From the NCBI GenBank assembly GCA_017861365.1, contig JAGFXR010000006.1:1-64000 (forward strand): a stretch of 64,000 nt of DNA, given 5' to 3'. The translations under genes and the position numbers were made by a program. This document shows, one piece after another, positions 51,558 to 62,300 of this stretch (positions are counted from its first letter, which is position 1; every line of letters starts with the position of its first letter). Below the pieces are notes generated by a model, which saw only the letters and a list, made by a program, of their open reading frames with translations, made no database searches and had not been told where the DNA came from. This DNA comes from Oscillospiraceae bacterium. Its GTDB lineage: Bacteria > Bacillota > Clostridia > Oscillospirales > Oscillospiraceae.

Positions 51558-51746
51558 ATGACTTATAAAAGGTTTTTAAAACGGAACGTCATATTAACCG
51601 ACAGTAATAATTTACAATGGTACGGGACGGTCAACGCATACACCCCGGGTGAAAACATCGGCGATGATGTCATGCTGGAGCTGATTACAGAATATGGAAT
51701 CGTCGGATTTTCCGTCAGTAATATCAATGCCATTTTAGAAGCATAG
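51558..51746 (+). CDS. small hypothetical protein (62 aa)
   Basis: A 62-residue protein, MTYKRFLKRNVILTDSNN at its start, with alternating hydrophobic positions suggesting a small beta-barrel. No family recognised. A strong AAGGAGGTG lies 13 bases before the ATG, and it stands alone after an AT-rich region, so I regard it as real. No signal peptide or membrane helix. Confidence 0.65.
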   Translation: MTYKRFLKRNVILTDSNNLQWYGTVNAYTPGENIGDDVMLELITEYGIVGFSVSNINAILEA

Positions 51747-51812
51747 GTAAGCAGTATGTCCGGTTCTCATGGAGAACATTCCTCGGCAGACGATGCCCTG
51801 TCACCGCAATTT

Positions 51813-51851
51813 AAAAAAACCTCCTGCCATCCAGGGATGGCAGGAGGTTTT
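51813..51851 (-). terminator. terminator of the SDR/Dabb operon
   Basis: AAACCTCCTGCCATCC pairs with GGATGGCAGGAGGTTT; on the minus strand seven U follow. Confidence 0.88.
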
Positions 51852-51875
51852 GATGATACGTTTAAAAAACTGAGA

Positions 51876-52634
51876 TTAATATCCGACAACGGAGGAGCCA
51901 CCGTCGACAATCAGGGTTTGTCCGGTAATCATAGCGGCCGCGTCACTGGACAGGAAGGTAACGGCATTTGCGATGTCCTGAGGATCACTGAGCTTCTTTA
52001 AGGGGACAGGCTCCACTACCTCGGGCGGAAAGCCCATTTTCTGCATGGCAGGTGTCAGCACGCCTCCGGGCGCCACCGCGTTGACGCGGACACCCAAAGA
52101 AGCCCATTCCACTGCGCCCTGCATGGTGGTAGCCACAACCGCGCCCTTGGACGCGCTGTAGTGAGCGGAACACATGGGCGGATGCATCCCCCGGATACCG
52201 GCCATGGACGCAAAGTTAACAATGGAACCGCCGCCGATGTTTTGCATCGACTGAGCAACCACCTGCTGCATCATAAAGAACAAGCCGCGGGCGTTCACGT
52301 TAAGCATCAGGTTCCAGTCATCAGGGGTGACCTCCAGGCCGGGTTTGCCGCGCAGCAGCCCGGCGGCCTGTACCAGCACGCTGATTTCTCCCATTTCCTC
52401 GCGGATTTTCGTCACCAGAGGCGCGATGGAATCCGGATTGGACAGGTCAACCACATAGCCTTTGACCTCGCCGACTGCCTTCAGAGACTCCACCGCCTGC
52501 TTGGTGGCCTCCTCATTCGCATCGACGACGGCTACCTTTGCGCCAGACTCCAGAAGCGTTTTTGCGCAGACAATGCCGATCCCTCCGGCGGCGCCGGTGA
52601 CTACCGCAAGCTTTCCATTAAAATCGATTACCAT
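51876..52634 (-). CDS. short-chain dehydrogenase/reductase (SDR)
   Basis: NAD(P)-dependent SDR of 252 residues. Cofactor motif VVTGAAGGIGIVCAK near residue 10, the catalytic Ser in SIVNFASMAGIRG and the Tyr-x3-Lys in SAHYSASKGAVV, ending in MITGQTLIVDGGSSVVGY. The substrate is unknown. ATG at 52634 fits AAAGGA better than GTG at 52640. It is co-transcribed with the Dabb-domain gene and divergent from a LysR gene. Confidence 0.92.
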   Translation of the reverse strand: MVIDFNGKLAVVTGAAGGIGIVCAKTLLESGAKVAVVDANEEATKQAVESLKAVGEVKGYVVDLSNPDSIAPLVTKIREEMGEISVLVQAAGLLRGKPGLEVTPDDWNLMLNVNARGLFFMMQQVVAQSMQNIGGGSIVNFASMAGIRGMHPPMCSAHYSASKGAVVATTMQGAVEWASLGVRVNAVAPGGVLTPAMQKMGFPPEVVEPVPLKKLSDPQDIANAVTFLSSDAAAMITGQTLIVDGGSSVVGY

Positions 52635-52652
52635 GTACACAAGTCCTTTCGT

Positions 52653-52982
52653 TTAAATCTCATAATCAATCGCAATTACCTTTTTGAGAAACGGAGCTGA
52701 AAATTGGGCCAATTCCGTGTGTGCCTTGGAAGGGACGTAGGCTGCCGCGTCCTCCCAGGTTGCAAAATCAATGATCTGAACCAACTGCCCAAACATCACG
52801 GGCGCGTCGTCGGGAGTGAACCGCGCGCTGTCAAAGGCATGTCCAACCTCGCCGTGGAGAATCGTGGGTTCCATCTCCGGAATTTTCAGCAGGAACGCTT
52901 TCATGTCCGCTATATTTTCTTCCAAGGTTTTTCCGTTTTCGGGATGCTCCTGAAAGCAGAATAATGAAATATGCCTTACCAT
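52653..52982 (-). CDS. Dabb (stress-responsive alpha/beta-barrel) domain protein
   Basis: A 109-residue ferredoxin-like barrel protein: MVRHISLFCFQEHPENGKTL is the family start, and DDAPVMFGQLVQIIDFATWEDAAAYV with HTELAQFSAPFL completes the domain. Such proteins act as small enzymes or stress proteins. GGAGG lies six bases before the ATG at 52982. It is the first gene of the SDR operon. Confidence 0.85.
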   Translation of the reverse strand: MVRHISLFCFQEHPENGKTLEENIADMKAFLLKIPEMEPTILHGEVGHAFDSARFTPDDAPVMFGQLVQIIDFATWEDAAAYVPSKAHTELAQFSAPFLKKVIAIDYEI

Positions 52983-53115
52983 CAGTTTCCTCCTTCGTGT
53001 TGAACAAGCTTCCGGCACACAAAGTGCAGTGCACCGCTGAACTCCAATTATCCTTTGAATATTATAAATGCGGCAGCGCGGGAGTGACCAGCACGGAAAC
53101 TCTTGATAATTTTAC

Positions 53116-53154
53116 AAGCATTTACTTGTACTGTACAAGCAAATGCTTTATAAT
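53116..53154 (+). promoter_or_regulatory. divergent promoter with 15-base-arm dyad (LysR / Dabb-SDR)
   Basis: AAGCATTTACTTGTA and TACAAGCAAATGCTT (53116-53130 and 53134-53148, one mismatch) form a dyad. On the plus strand TTGTAC (53126-53131) and TATAAT (53149-53154) are 17 bases apart. On the minus strand TTGTAC and TAAAAT occur in mirror position. A single bound regulator would control both directions. Confidence 0.75.
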
Positions 53155-53211
53155 TGTGAAAGTTGCAACAATGAGTGCGAATTTTGCCGACATTCAGTGG
53201 GAGGTACAATC

Positions 53212-54177
53212 ATGAATTTTCTTTCATTTGAATATTTTGTTGCGATTTACGAATCGGGTACCGTACGGAAAGCGGCGGAAAATTTATATATCTCCCAGCA
53301 GGCCCTCAGTGAGCATTTGAATAAATTGGAGCGGGAAATTGGAATGGAGCTGCTCAACCGCACCAATCCCATGACCCTTACCCGGGCAGGGGAGCATTTT
53401 CTCGACACGGCGCAGCTCTGTCTGTCGGCGCGGCACGACATGGAGAAAAAAATTGAGGATGAGAAAAAATATCTTCAGCATACCCTCAACATTGGAGTAC
53501 CCAGTGGATACAGCCCTATGCTGTTACCGGAATTTCTCTCTTTTTTTCGAAGTGATCACCCTGAGCTTGCCCTGAGCATCGTGGAATTATCCTGTCAAAC
53601 CGGCGCGCTGCGGGAAATTCCGCCCCATGTGGATGCGGTCATGGGCGCGTTTCCCTCCGGCAATCGGCTCAAGCATATTCCGCTGATTGAAGATCGGAAT
53701 TTTGTGGTTGCCGTTCACCGTGATTTGTTGGACTGGATCTTAGGCAATCAGGCGCAGGAGGTACGCAAACTGGCTCTGGCGGGAGAGGCACAAGAGCTGG
53801 CGCGGTTTCGGGACTGTCCGTTTGTCCTCAAGCGGGAGGGAACCATCGTTCGGGACAACGAAAACCGACTTTTCAGCCGGGCGGGTTTTCGCCCAAAGGG
53901 ACATATGGAAACCGGCGATATGGATCTGACCATCCAGCTGTGCCAGCGGGCAGAGGCGGCAGTGTTCCTGCCGGAGCCCATTGCCCGCGCCTATTTCTTC
54001 TATGCGCAGGGACAGACGGAGGAAAAATCCCCCATCCTTTGCTGCCGCGTTTCGGCGGAAGACGAATACTGGGCGCTTACGGTTGCCCATCCTGTCAAAA
54101 CCACGATTTCCTTGGCTTTGAATCAATTTGTCACAAGCGCCAGGACCTTTTATGAGCCTCTCATGAAGCGTCTGTGA
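53212..54177 (+). CDS. LysR-family transcriptional regulator
   Basis: A 321-residue LysR regulator: helix-turn-helix in LSFEYFVAIYESGTVRKAAENLYISQQALSEHLNKLEREIG, then the effector domain. The start at 53212 follows GGGAGG; a longer frame upstream overlaps the operator. It is divergent from the SDR/Dabb operon and the dyad between them is its probable site. Ligand unknown. Confidence 0.92.
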   Translation: MNFLSFEYFVAIYESGTVRKAAENLYISQQALSEHLNKLEREIGMELLNRTNPMTLTRAGEHFLDTAQLCLSARHDMEKKIEDEKKYLQHTLNIGVPSGYSPMLLPEFLSFFRSDHPELALSIVELSCQTGALREIPPHVDAVMGAFPSGNRLKHIPLIEDRNFVVAVHRDLLDWILGNQAQEVRKLALAGEAQELARFRDCPFVLKREGTIVRDNENRLFSRAGFRPKGHMETGDMDLTIQLCQRAEAAVFLPEPIARAYFFYAQGQTEEKSPILCCRVSAEDEYWALTVAHPVKTTISLALNQFVTSARTFYEPLMKRL

Positions 54178-54248
54178 GCATTCTGTCCCCCTCATCCTCC
54201 TGGGTTGGACCATCTGCTATGTTCCAACACGATTTACCGTTCATCCAT

Positions 54249-54281
54249 GCCGCCTGCTCTGATATGAGCAGGCGGCTTTTT
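54249..54281 (+). terminator. terminator after the LysR gene
   Basis: GCCGCCTGCTC pairs with GAGCAGGCGGC around TGATAT, followed by five T. Confidence 0.9.
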
Positions 54282-54397
54282 GCCCGCTGATAACCAGACC
54301 GGGGGAGCAGCTGCTCTTCTTAATCGCAACCACATAAGTAATAATTTTACTTATATTGAATATTTTTTAAAAATTAAATTTTTATAACTGTTAAATG

Positions 54398-54426
54398 TTT
54401 ACAAATACAAATGCGTTTGATAGAAT
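54398..54426 (+). promoter_or_regulatory. promoter of the small basic peptide gene
   Basis: TTTACA (54398-54403), 17-base spacer, TAGAAT (54421-54426), 34 bases upstream of an ATG with a good ribosome site. Confidence 0.7.
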
Positions 54427-54460
54427 CTTCTTGTAATAAAATCAAAAAGGAGAGAACGTC

Positions 54461-54616
54461 ATGAAAATGGGACGGCTTCATAGGTTTCGGAATCTGAAAC
54501 GCCTGGCAGGGAGACTTGCCGCGAGAGATGATCCCAAACCATTTCCGGTAAGAGTTATTCTAGGACTTTTTCCCAGGCAAAAGCGTAAGGTTGTCTTTCT
54601 GAGACCTCCCAACTGA
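54461..54616 (+). CDS. small highly basic peptide (51 aa), unrecognised
   Basis: ATG at 54461 to TGA at 54616, with AAAGGAGAG eight bases upstream and a sigma-A promoter before it. The product starts MKMGRLHRFRNLKRLAGRL and ends FPRQKRKVVFLRPPN, with about 16 Lys/Arg and two Asp, and an amphipathic Arg/Leu-rich first half. No signal peptide. It could be a nucleic-acid-binding peptide, an antimicrobial or a leader for the anchor-protein gene 140 bases downstream. No terminator separates the two. Confidence 0.6.
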   Translation: MKMGRLHRFRNLKRLAGRLAARDDPKPFPVRVILGLFPRQKRKVVFLRPPN

Positions 54617-54756
54617 CATAGACTGGTCAAGCCATCGGTTTAAGAAATGATACATGTTCGAATCGGAAGGAAACTACAATGAAAACCGGCGTGCGCGGTC
54701 ACTCCTCTGGTATCATACTCACACCACATGACAATCAAACAGAAAAGGAGATACTT

Positions 54757-55962
54757 ATGAAACGGTTTGCAACGCTATTTGTCACGTTTGCGCTTCTCCT
54801 TGCGATGGCGATTCCCACAGCGGGCGCGTGGACGACGGATACCTCCAGAAGCTTTACCTTTACCATGACCGCCAGCGGAACGAACATTTCCGACACTGTA
54901 GCCAAAGGGTCTAAGCTGACATTGAGTATTGTCATGTCCAATGACGCCGGTTACAGTTCAGCCTACGATCTCTATCAGTTCCAGACGGAACTCTGGTTTG
55001 ACACCACCAAGTTTGATGTGGACAGCGTAACATACAATTCCACTTACGAATCCGCGGATCGCAGCGCCGGAACCGACCTTTGGAGGGTGCTGTTTTACTT
55101 TGTTTCCTCCAGCGAAAACGGCGTCTCCACCAGCAAAAATATTTCCGTGGGGACCGTGGTTCTCAAGTCGATTTCAAACGATGCCACCACAGATGACATC
55201 AGCTTGAATAACTGTGTTGTCAGCACGCAGGACGGTATGGACGGTTATCAGGTAACCGTCGCCCCCACTGTTGTCAAAAGCAGCAGCTCCGGGGGCAGCT
55301 CCAGTGGCGGCCATTCCAGCAGTGGTAGTTCCAGCAGCGGAGGTTCCAGCAGCGGAGGTTCTGACTCCGGAAGCTCCGATGGTTCCGACAGCGGCGGCAC
55401 CGGGACAATCATTTCGTTTATCGATGTCCCTGATACTTACTGGGGCAAAAGCGCCATTGATTTTGTCGTGGCCAGAGGATTGTTTCTAGGAACCTCCGCC
55501 AACACCTTCTCCCCCGATATGCCCATGACCCGTGCCATGATGGTTACGGTTCTGTGGCGGCTGGCAGGTGAGCCTCAGATTACGGGGCAAACCTTTTCGG
55601 ACGTCGCGGAAGGCACCTGGTACGATTCCGCCGTGGCGTGGGCACAGCAGAACGGGATTGTGAACGGCTACGGAAACGGACTGTTCGGGCCGGATGATGC
55701 CGCCTTGCGGGAACAGATCGCCGCCATCATGATGCGCTACGCCAAGCTCATCGGAATTGATACCTCCGGAACGGACAGTCTGAGCAGATTCTCAGACGGT
55801 GCATCAGTGTCCCCCTACGCTCAGGACATGATGAAATGGGCCGTGAGCTACGGACTCTTCCAGGGAGATGATCAGGGCAAACTCAATCCCGGAAGCACTG
55901 CCACCCGGGCTCAGGTCGCCACCATCTTCATGCGGTTTATCACAGCGGCGGAAGTCGGATAA
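54757..55962 (+). CDS. cell-surface anchor protein: cohesin-like domain plus three SLH domains
   Basis: A 401-residue secreted protein. Signal peptide about 1-24 (ALLLAMAIPTAGA), a cohesin-like beta domain about 25-165 (SKLTLSIVMSNDAGYSSAYDLYQF; ELWFDTTKFDVDSV), a Gly/Ser linker about 170-215, then three SLH modules (FIDVPDTYWGKSAIDFVVARGLF; FSDVAEGTWYDSAVAWAQQNGIV; YAQDMMKWAVSYGLF) that bind wall polymers. The start at 54757 follows AAAAGGAG. Next to a giant protein ending in a dockerin, it is a good candidate docking partner. The cohesin call is from pattern, not a search. Confidence 0.82.
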   Translation: MKRFATLFVTFALLLAMAIPTAGAWTTDTSRSFTFTMTASGTNISDTVAKGSKLTLSIVMSNDAGYSSAYDLYQFQTELWFDTTKFDVDSVTYNSTYESADRSAGTDLWRVLFYFVSSSENGVSTSKNISVGTVVLKSISNDATTDDISLNNCVVSTQDGMDGYQVTVAPTVVKSSSSGGSSSGGHSSSGSSSSGGSSSGGSDSGSSDGSDSGGTGTIISFIDVPDTYWGKSAIDFVVARGLFLGTSANTFSPDMPMTRAMMVTVLWRLAGEPQITGQTFSDVAEGTWYDSAVAWAQQNGIVNGYGNGLFGPDDAALREQIAAIMMRYAKLIGIDTSGTDSLSRFSDGASVSPYAQDMMKWAVSYGLFQGDDQGKLNPGSTATRAQVATIFMRFITAAEVG

Positions 55963-55990
55963 CATTGCTCGTCTCGGCCCGGTCAGGCCG

Positions 55991-56026
55991 GGTCTCTCCG
56001 GGAGCATGGCTCCTCCCGGAGAGACC
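55991..56026. repeat. fourteen-base perfect hairpin between the two surface-protein genes
   Basis: GGTCTCTCCGGGAG (55991-56004) pairs with CTCCCGGAGAGACC (56013-56026). No T-run follows directly, but T-runs occur at about 56089-56105, so partial termination is possible. The rest of 55963-56320 holds no gene I can support. Confidence 0.65.
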
Positions 56027-56320
56027 AAACCGATCCGCCCGGAACGCGGGCAAAAAGGCAAATGCAACAAGCGACCGGCTTGCGGCAGTTTTTTTGCGCT
56101 TTTTTTCAGCTACACTTCTCTATTTTACAAGGGATTCAACTGTTTGCTAGTAATGGCTTCGGCGGTCTGCCGCCTTTTGGAACGCGGGCTTCGGAGCAGT
56201 GTTGCTAAATTTACTGGAAGAAAGGAAGAAGGTACAAGCAGGTATCGGGTCAAACACAGCAGGCGAATTCTACAACAGCTTATCCCGCAAACATGAGAAA
56301 CAACTGAAGGAGTGTATTCT

Positions 56321-59300
56321 ATGAGGAAAAATTGTTCCCGCGCGCTCGCCGTTTTGCTCAGTTTCGCCATGATAGTCAGTTTGTGCACAGTATCGCTGGC
56401 GGTCACCGACACCGGGATTACAATCATCAGTGATCCCGCGTCTCCTGCCATTGGAGATACTGTCACTCTGAGCGTTTCGGCAAGCTCGGATCTGGATCTG
56501 ACCAACGCGGCCTATGCATGGTCGTATGCATCCTCGGACAGCGAAAGCACCGCTCTGGGAACCGACGCAGCCTATGTCTTTGATTTAAGCGCGGATACTG
56601 TGGGAACCTATACCTGTGTGGTGACCATCGGAGAAGCATCGTATTCCGCGTCCATCAGCATCGCCGCCCCCGACAGCACGGATGCGGACGAAACGACTGA
56701 TGATGACTCGGGCGGGTCGTCTGATGATTCCGGCGGCGGAGGACAGACGGGCGATGGCGCGCCCTCGTCGGCCGCCATTTATGTGGACGAGGACGGGCTG
56801 AGTGACGACGCGTATTCCGACGCGGATTACACCGTCGCGGACGGCGCAAGTGGCGTTTCCGCTTCCGGTGCCGACGGAATCAGCCTGACCTCCGACAGCT
56901 ACAGCGCAAATGGCATTGTCGCCACGGGCGACGGTGTAAACTTTACGCTGGGCGGCGAGACCGGTTATTACACCGTGGACGGCGACCGCTATAACAGCGT
57001 CATCCAGTTCGCCGCCACTGATGGCAACCTGGACAGCGACGGTGCCGGTACCGCCGTGGATGACGGCGCCACCATGAACATCATCAATTCCTATATTCAG
57101 GTGGATGGCGCGGGCCGCTATACCGTCAGCAACTACAACGACGGCACCCTGGTCATCAACGATTCCACCATCGTAGCAACGGGAAAGAGTCAGACGGATT
57201 ATACCGATTCCGTCAGTGACCCGTTCTCCAACGCGGCGCTGCTGGTCAGCGGCACATCCCGCGCTAATTTCTCCATCGGACAGTCGCAGACCTACTACAT
57301 CAATTCCAGCTGCATCGCGGAGGGCTGGGCGGCCATGTCCACTGACTCCGCCACAAACAGCGGACTGGATCTCTATTCCTATAACTCCTACGCCGAGTCA
57401 ACCAACGGCGGCTACGGCACCTACGCCGACACCAATTGCCGCGTCTGGCTCTACGGCAGCGACATCACCGGCGGTGAACTGGGCGCCATCATTTCCAACA
57501 ACGGCACGATCACCGTGGCCGACGGCGCCTCCGCTCCAGACAAGGTGACAGACAAGGTACTGGGCAACACAAACGACGGCGGAACCATTCTGGCGGGCGG
57601 ACGCAACGGCGTTCAGATCCATTCCCCGGACATGATGGGCTCCGGCGCCAGCGACGCGCAGACCGCCACCTTTACTGTGGAGAACTCCACTGTGGCGGCG
57701 GAAGCCTCCCTGATCACCGACAGCGCGCTGGACTACGCGGATACCTATGGCGATGCCATCGGCGCCTACGTGGATTATATCAGCGGTTCCGCGATTCTGG
57801 TCAAGAGCACCAGCGCCAATATCAATCTCACCAACGCGACGCTGGAAACCTACAATGACACCCTGGTTCAGACCGTTCTCAACAGCGACAGCATGGGCCG
57901 TTTTCTGGACGCAGGCGACAACGACGCCGTTGACCCCGTCACGGTAAACATGACTGACATGAGCGCCTCCGGCGACATCCGCCACGAGGACTATCAGCGG
58001 GACATGGAGGTTAATCTGGATGACGCCACTCTCACCGGCGCGATCATCAAAGGAACGTATGACAGCTGGACGGCTCAGTGGGCGGATTACGGCAACGATG
58101 CCGCCAACTGGAATCCAGATGCCTCCTGGGACGGCACAAACAATCTGGACGTCACCCTGGAGGACGGCTCCACCTGGACGGTCACCGGAACCTCCACCCT
58201 CACCTCCCTCAAAGTTTCTCTCGACAGCACCCTGAATGCCATCATCACCAGCTACGGCACCATAACCCTCAACGCCGACGGTTCTTACTCATACACCGAT
58301 GTGACGCTGGATCCAGTGGCAGGCAGCAGCATTACGGTTTCCAACGAGAAGCTCGACACGGGCACGGTTACCCTCCAGGTGAATGGAAGCAGCGTCACCC
58401 GGAACACCTACACCGGCTCCCTTACGAGCTACAAAAACCGCACCGACACCTACATTTTCGGCCTTCAGTTCGTAAACGGAGCGCTTAGTACCGACACCTC
58501 CGTGCTCTCAGACGTGGCCGACCTCAGTGAATCGGACGGAAGCTTTGTCATCTCCGGCCTTGCGCTGAACATCGATGAGGTATCCGGCTTTACCTCAGTG
58601 GTGGCCGACAGCAGCTCTGTGACGGTGGATGGCGCTGCTATTTACAATGACGGTTCAGACAGCGACGGCACCGACGCCAGCGACTTTACCGCCATCAACT
58701 CCACCTTCACCGCGGTGAACGGCGGCACTCTGGACATCTCCGACACCACCGTCGTGACCCACGGCTTCCTGCGCTCCGGCTTTATCGCCGATGGCAGCAG
58801 TGAAATTACCATCACAAACTCCAACTTTACCACCTACGGCGCGGATGACTCCTTCGATACGGACATTGCCAACAGCGCCAACCAGAGTGAGATGGTAACG
58901 CCTCCCTGGGTGCTGGGCATTTACGGCTCCGCCCGCACCGGCAACCTGCTGGGCGACTATCCCACCCTGAATGTCATTGATTCCACCATGACCACCGGCG
59001 GCTGGGCGGTGCTCTCCGTAGACGCCTGCACCTCGCCTGTGATCAACGCGGTGGATTCCACTCTGAAGGCGGTCACCTATGACGAGGGCGGCATGGATTA
59101 CGGAGAGGATATCTTTGGCTATGACCGCAGCTACGGCTCTGGCTATGGTTCCTACTTCATCGGCAGCCCCTACGAGTATTTTTACGGCGTGACCTTTGAC
59201 GGACTGACCTACGCCGGTATTTACACCGGCGGCACCGGTGTCTACCAGTCCTCCAACGGGACCATCAGCCTGCTGGACGCCTCGGAAACCACTCCCTCCG

Positions 59301-62300
59301 GCGTCACCGACGGCAGCACGGTGGTCGGCAACGGCAGCAATACCGTCATCAATACGGTCTTTGGCTTTATGACCCACGGCGCCGCCGACATCAGCGTTCT
59401 GGACGGCACTGAGGTCAACACCGAGGATGCCACCTTCCTCCTGAAGGCGGGCACGGTGGATATCACGGTGGACGACGCAGCCCTCAACCCCAACAACGGC
59501 GTCCTGGTCCAGATGATGGACAACGACGACTCCGTGGTGGGCATGGCCGATGGCGCTACACAGACCTTTAACACTTCCTTCACTGAAAAGGCGGGCTGGC
59601 CTGGTCTGGATGAGGCAGTCGGCGTCGCCCCTGCCGATTCCGGCGTCACAGCAGTCGGGGCGGCAGACAGCGTCACCCTCGCCAACACCGCTCCGGGGGC
59701 TGGCGGAGGAAGCGGCACAACGGTGCAGGCCATTACCCTGACCAACGGCGATTACAGCGGCGACCTCTATAACGGCACCGGCTATGTGGGCACCGCCAAG
59801 GAGCTGGACGTGACCATCGGTGCTGGCGCGACGCTGGACGGCGCCATCTCCGCCACTACCTTTATCCACTCCAGCGACGGCGGGCAGACCCAAAACACCT
59901 ACTTCAACATTGAGCAATACTACCTGTTGGGCCATGTAGTGAACCGTCCCTACTATAACGGCTCCAACACAGTTTCCGTCTCCCTGACCGATGACGCGGT
60001 TTGGACGGTGGAGCCCGCGGGAATTTATGATGAAGCCGCCATCCTTACCAGCCTGACCATCGGCAGCGGCGCTTCGGTGCAGGCTCCGGAGGGCTACACA
60101 CTGACCGTCACGAAGGACGGAACCAACATCACCCTTGAGGCCGGCCAGACCTACACCGGAACCATCGTACTCACGGTGAGCAAGAATGCCGCGTCTGGTG
60201 ATACGGTAGTCATCGCCGACGATGGCAGCATTACGCTCAACAGCGAGGCCTACACCGCCGCCGACGGCAAGCTGGTCACAGTGACCGATGCCGACGGCGT
60301 GGAAGTGACGGGCGTTCCTGGAACCTATGTGGGCGCTGTCATCACCGAGACCGACCCCATCAGCAGCAGCTACAATTACCGCGCGGCCCTCTATGTGGAC
60401 GGCAGCGGAGTTGAGGAGAGTCAATCGGTTCTCTCCGGTCTTGTCGGCGGAACGTACAGCAATTCCTCCGTCAGCGGCAGCAGCATCGTCTCTCAGGGCG
60501 AGGCCTTTAACGGCATTTTCGTGGACGGCGCGGCTTATGACATCAGCGACGTCAACATCTCCATGACCGGAAACGGCGCCAACGACTTTGTCGGCTACGG
60601 CACGGCTATCCTGGCGGCCGGCTCCAGCGAGGTGACCATTGACGGCTCCACGGTTGAGAACCAGGGCGTGGTACGCACCACGGTGGTTGCCATGGGCAGC
60701 GCAAAGCTGCTGGTGATGAACTCCACCCTGTCCAGCGCGGACGGCACCCAGGATGACGACTATGTGGGTACGGTCAGCACCTCCTCCATGAAGTCCGTGC
60801 CATGGATGCTGGGCTTAAACGGCAACGCCCGGGCCACCAACCTGCTGGGCGCGGCTCAGGCCACATACTTCAATTCCACCGTCACGGCGGAAAAATGGGG
60901 CGTGCTGTCCACCGACGAAAACTCCGGTGTCAGCCTGTACTCCATCAACAGCGATATTTATATCTCCGGCGGCATGAAGGATGTCGATACCATCGAGAGT
61001 CTCGCCGCCTCCGGCAGCTATGATTTCTACAACAGCAGCATCGGCAGAGGCTATCTGGGCGAAGCCGTATATCCCTTCGGCTCCAGCGACTCCCCCAGCG
61101 GCTACGCAACCTATTCCATCGGCGCGACTCAGGTGATTTTCGCAGGCAGCACCATTGTAGCCCCCACCTACATCGGTGTCTGCGCCAACGGTGCCTCCGG
61201 CATCACCCTGACCTCCAGTGATTCCGGCAATATCAGCTCCGCCTACGGCTACGACACCATTTCAAGCAGCGTGGTGGACACCGTAACCAAGGCATACTCC
61301 GAACGGTTCGGCATCATGTACCACAGCGGGGCAGGCTCCGGAACCACCTACGTCAACGACGGCACCGAGCTCTATACCGGCGAAACCACCTTCCTCATCA
61401 AGGGCTGCGGCACCAACATCGACGTGGACGACGCGGTTCTGAGCTCCGGCACGGGCGTCATTCTGCAGGTCATCGACAACGACGACGCGGGAATCGAGGT
61501 CAGCAACGGCGTCATGTCAACCACCGCCCCCTACACCGAGACGCATGGCAGCGGCGACACCAACTCTACCGACGGCACCGCCGACGGCGGCGTCACCGCC
61601 AACTTCTCCGACATGACCCTCAGCGGCGACATGTTCAACTCCTCCGGCTATGAGGGCGCAACCGAGGCCAGCGGCGAGGGTGATCTGGCCGGCGGAGGCA
61701 GCTCCACCACCGACCTCACCGTGAACCTGACCAACGTCACCTACACCGGTGTGATCTCCACCTCCGAGTCATGGCACAACAACTACTCAGATGTGGATAC
61801 CAAGAGCATTAATCCTGAGGATTACGACTATATCAGCAGCAAGACCGACACCGTCTCCGCTCCCGCTTACGCGGAAGTAGTGGTCAATCTGGTCAACACC
61901 ACTTGGACTGTGGATAAGACCGGCTATCTGACCGCGCTGGAAATCGATGCGGACAGCACAATCAACGGCGTTGTGTATGTGAACGGAACCAAGACCGTTC
62001 CCCAGGCCGGAGTCCTTTATACCGGCGTCATCACGGTGGAGAAGTCAGGCTCCGAGAACGTTGAAACCGGCACCTATACCGTCACGCTGGTGCCCTCCGA
62101 TGATGTTCTGCAGTCAGGCGATACCCTGACAGTCAACGTGGTCATCACCTCCGACGACTACGACACCGTGGCAGCCTATCAGGCGGACATCAGCTACGAT
62201 CCGTCTCTGCTCACGCTGTCGGATGCCTCCGGCATCAACGGCTTTGACTACAAGAATAATGCAAGCAGCGGAGTCGTGCGAATTTCCAGCTACGGAGAAG

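Noticed and set aside
58655-60424. Minus-strand 589-residue open frame
   Set aside because: Shadow of the giant surface protein, caused by its biased codon use.
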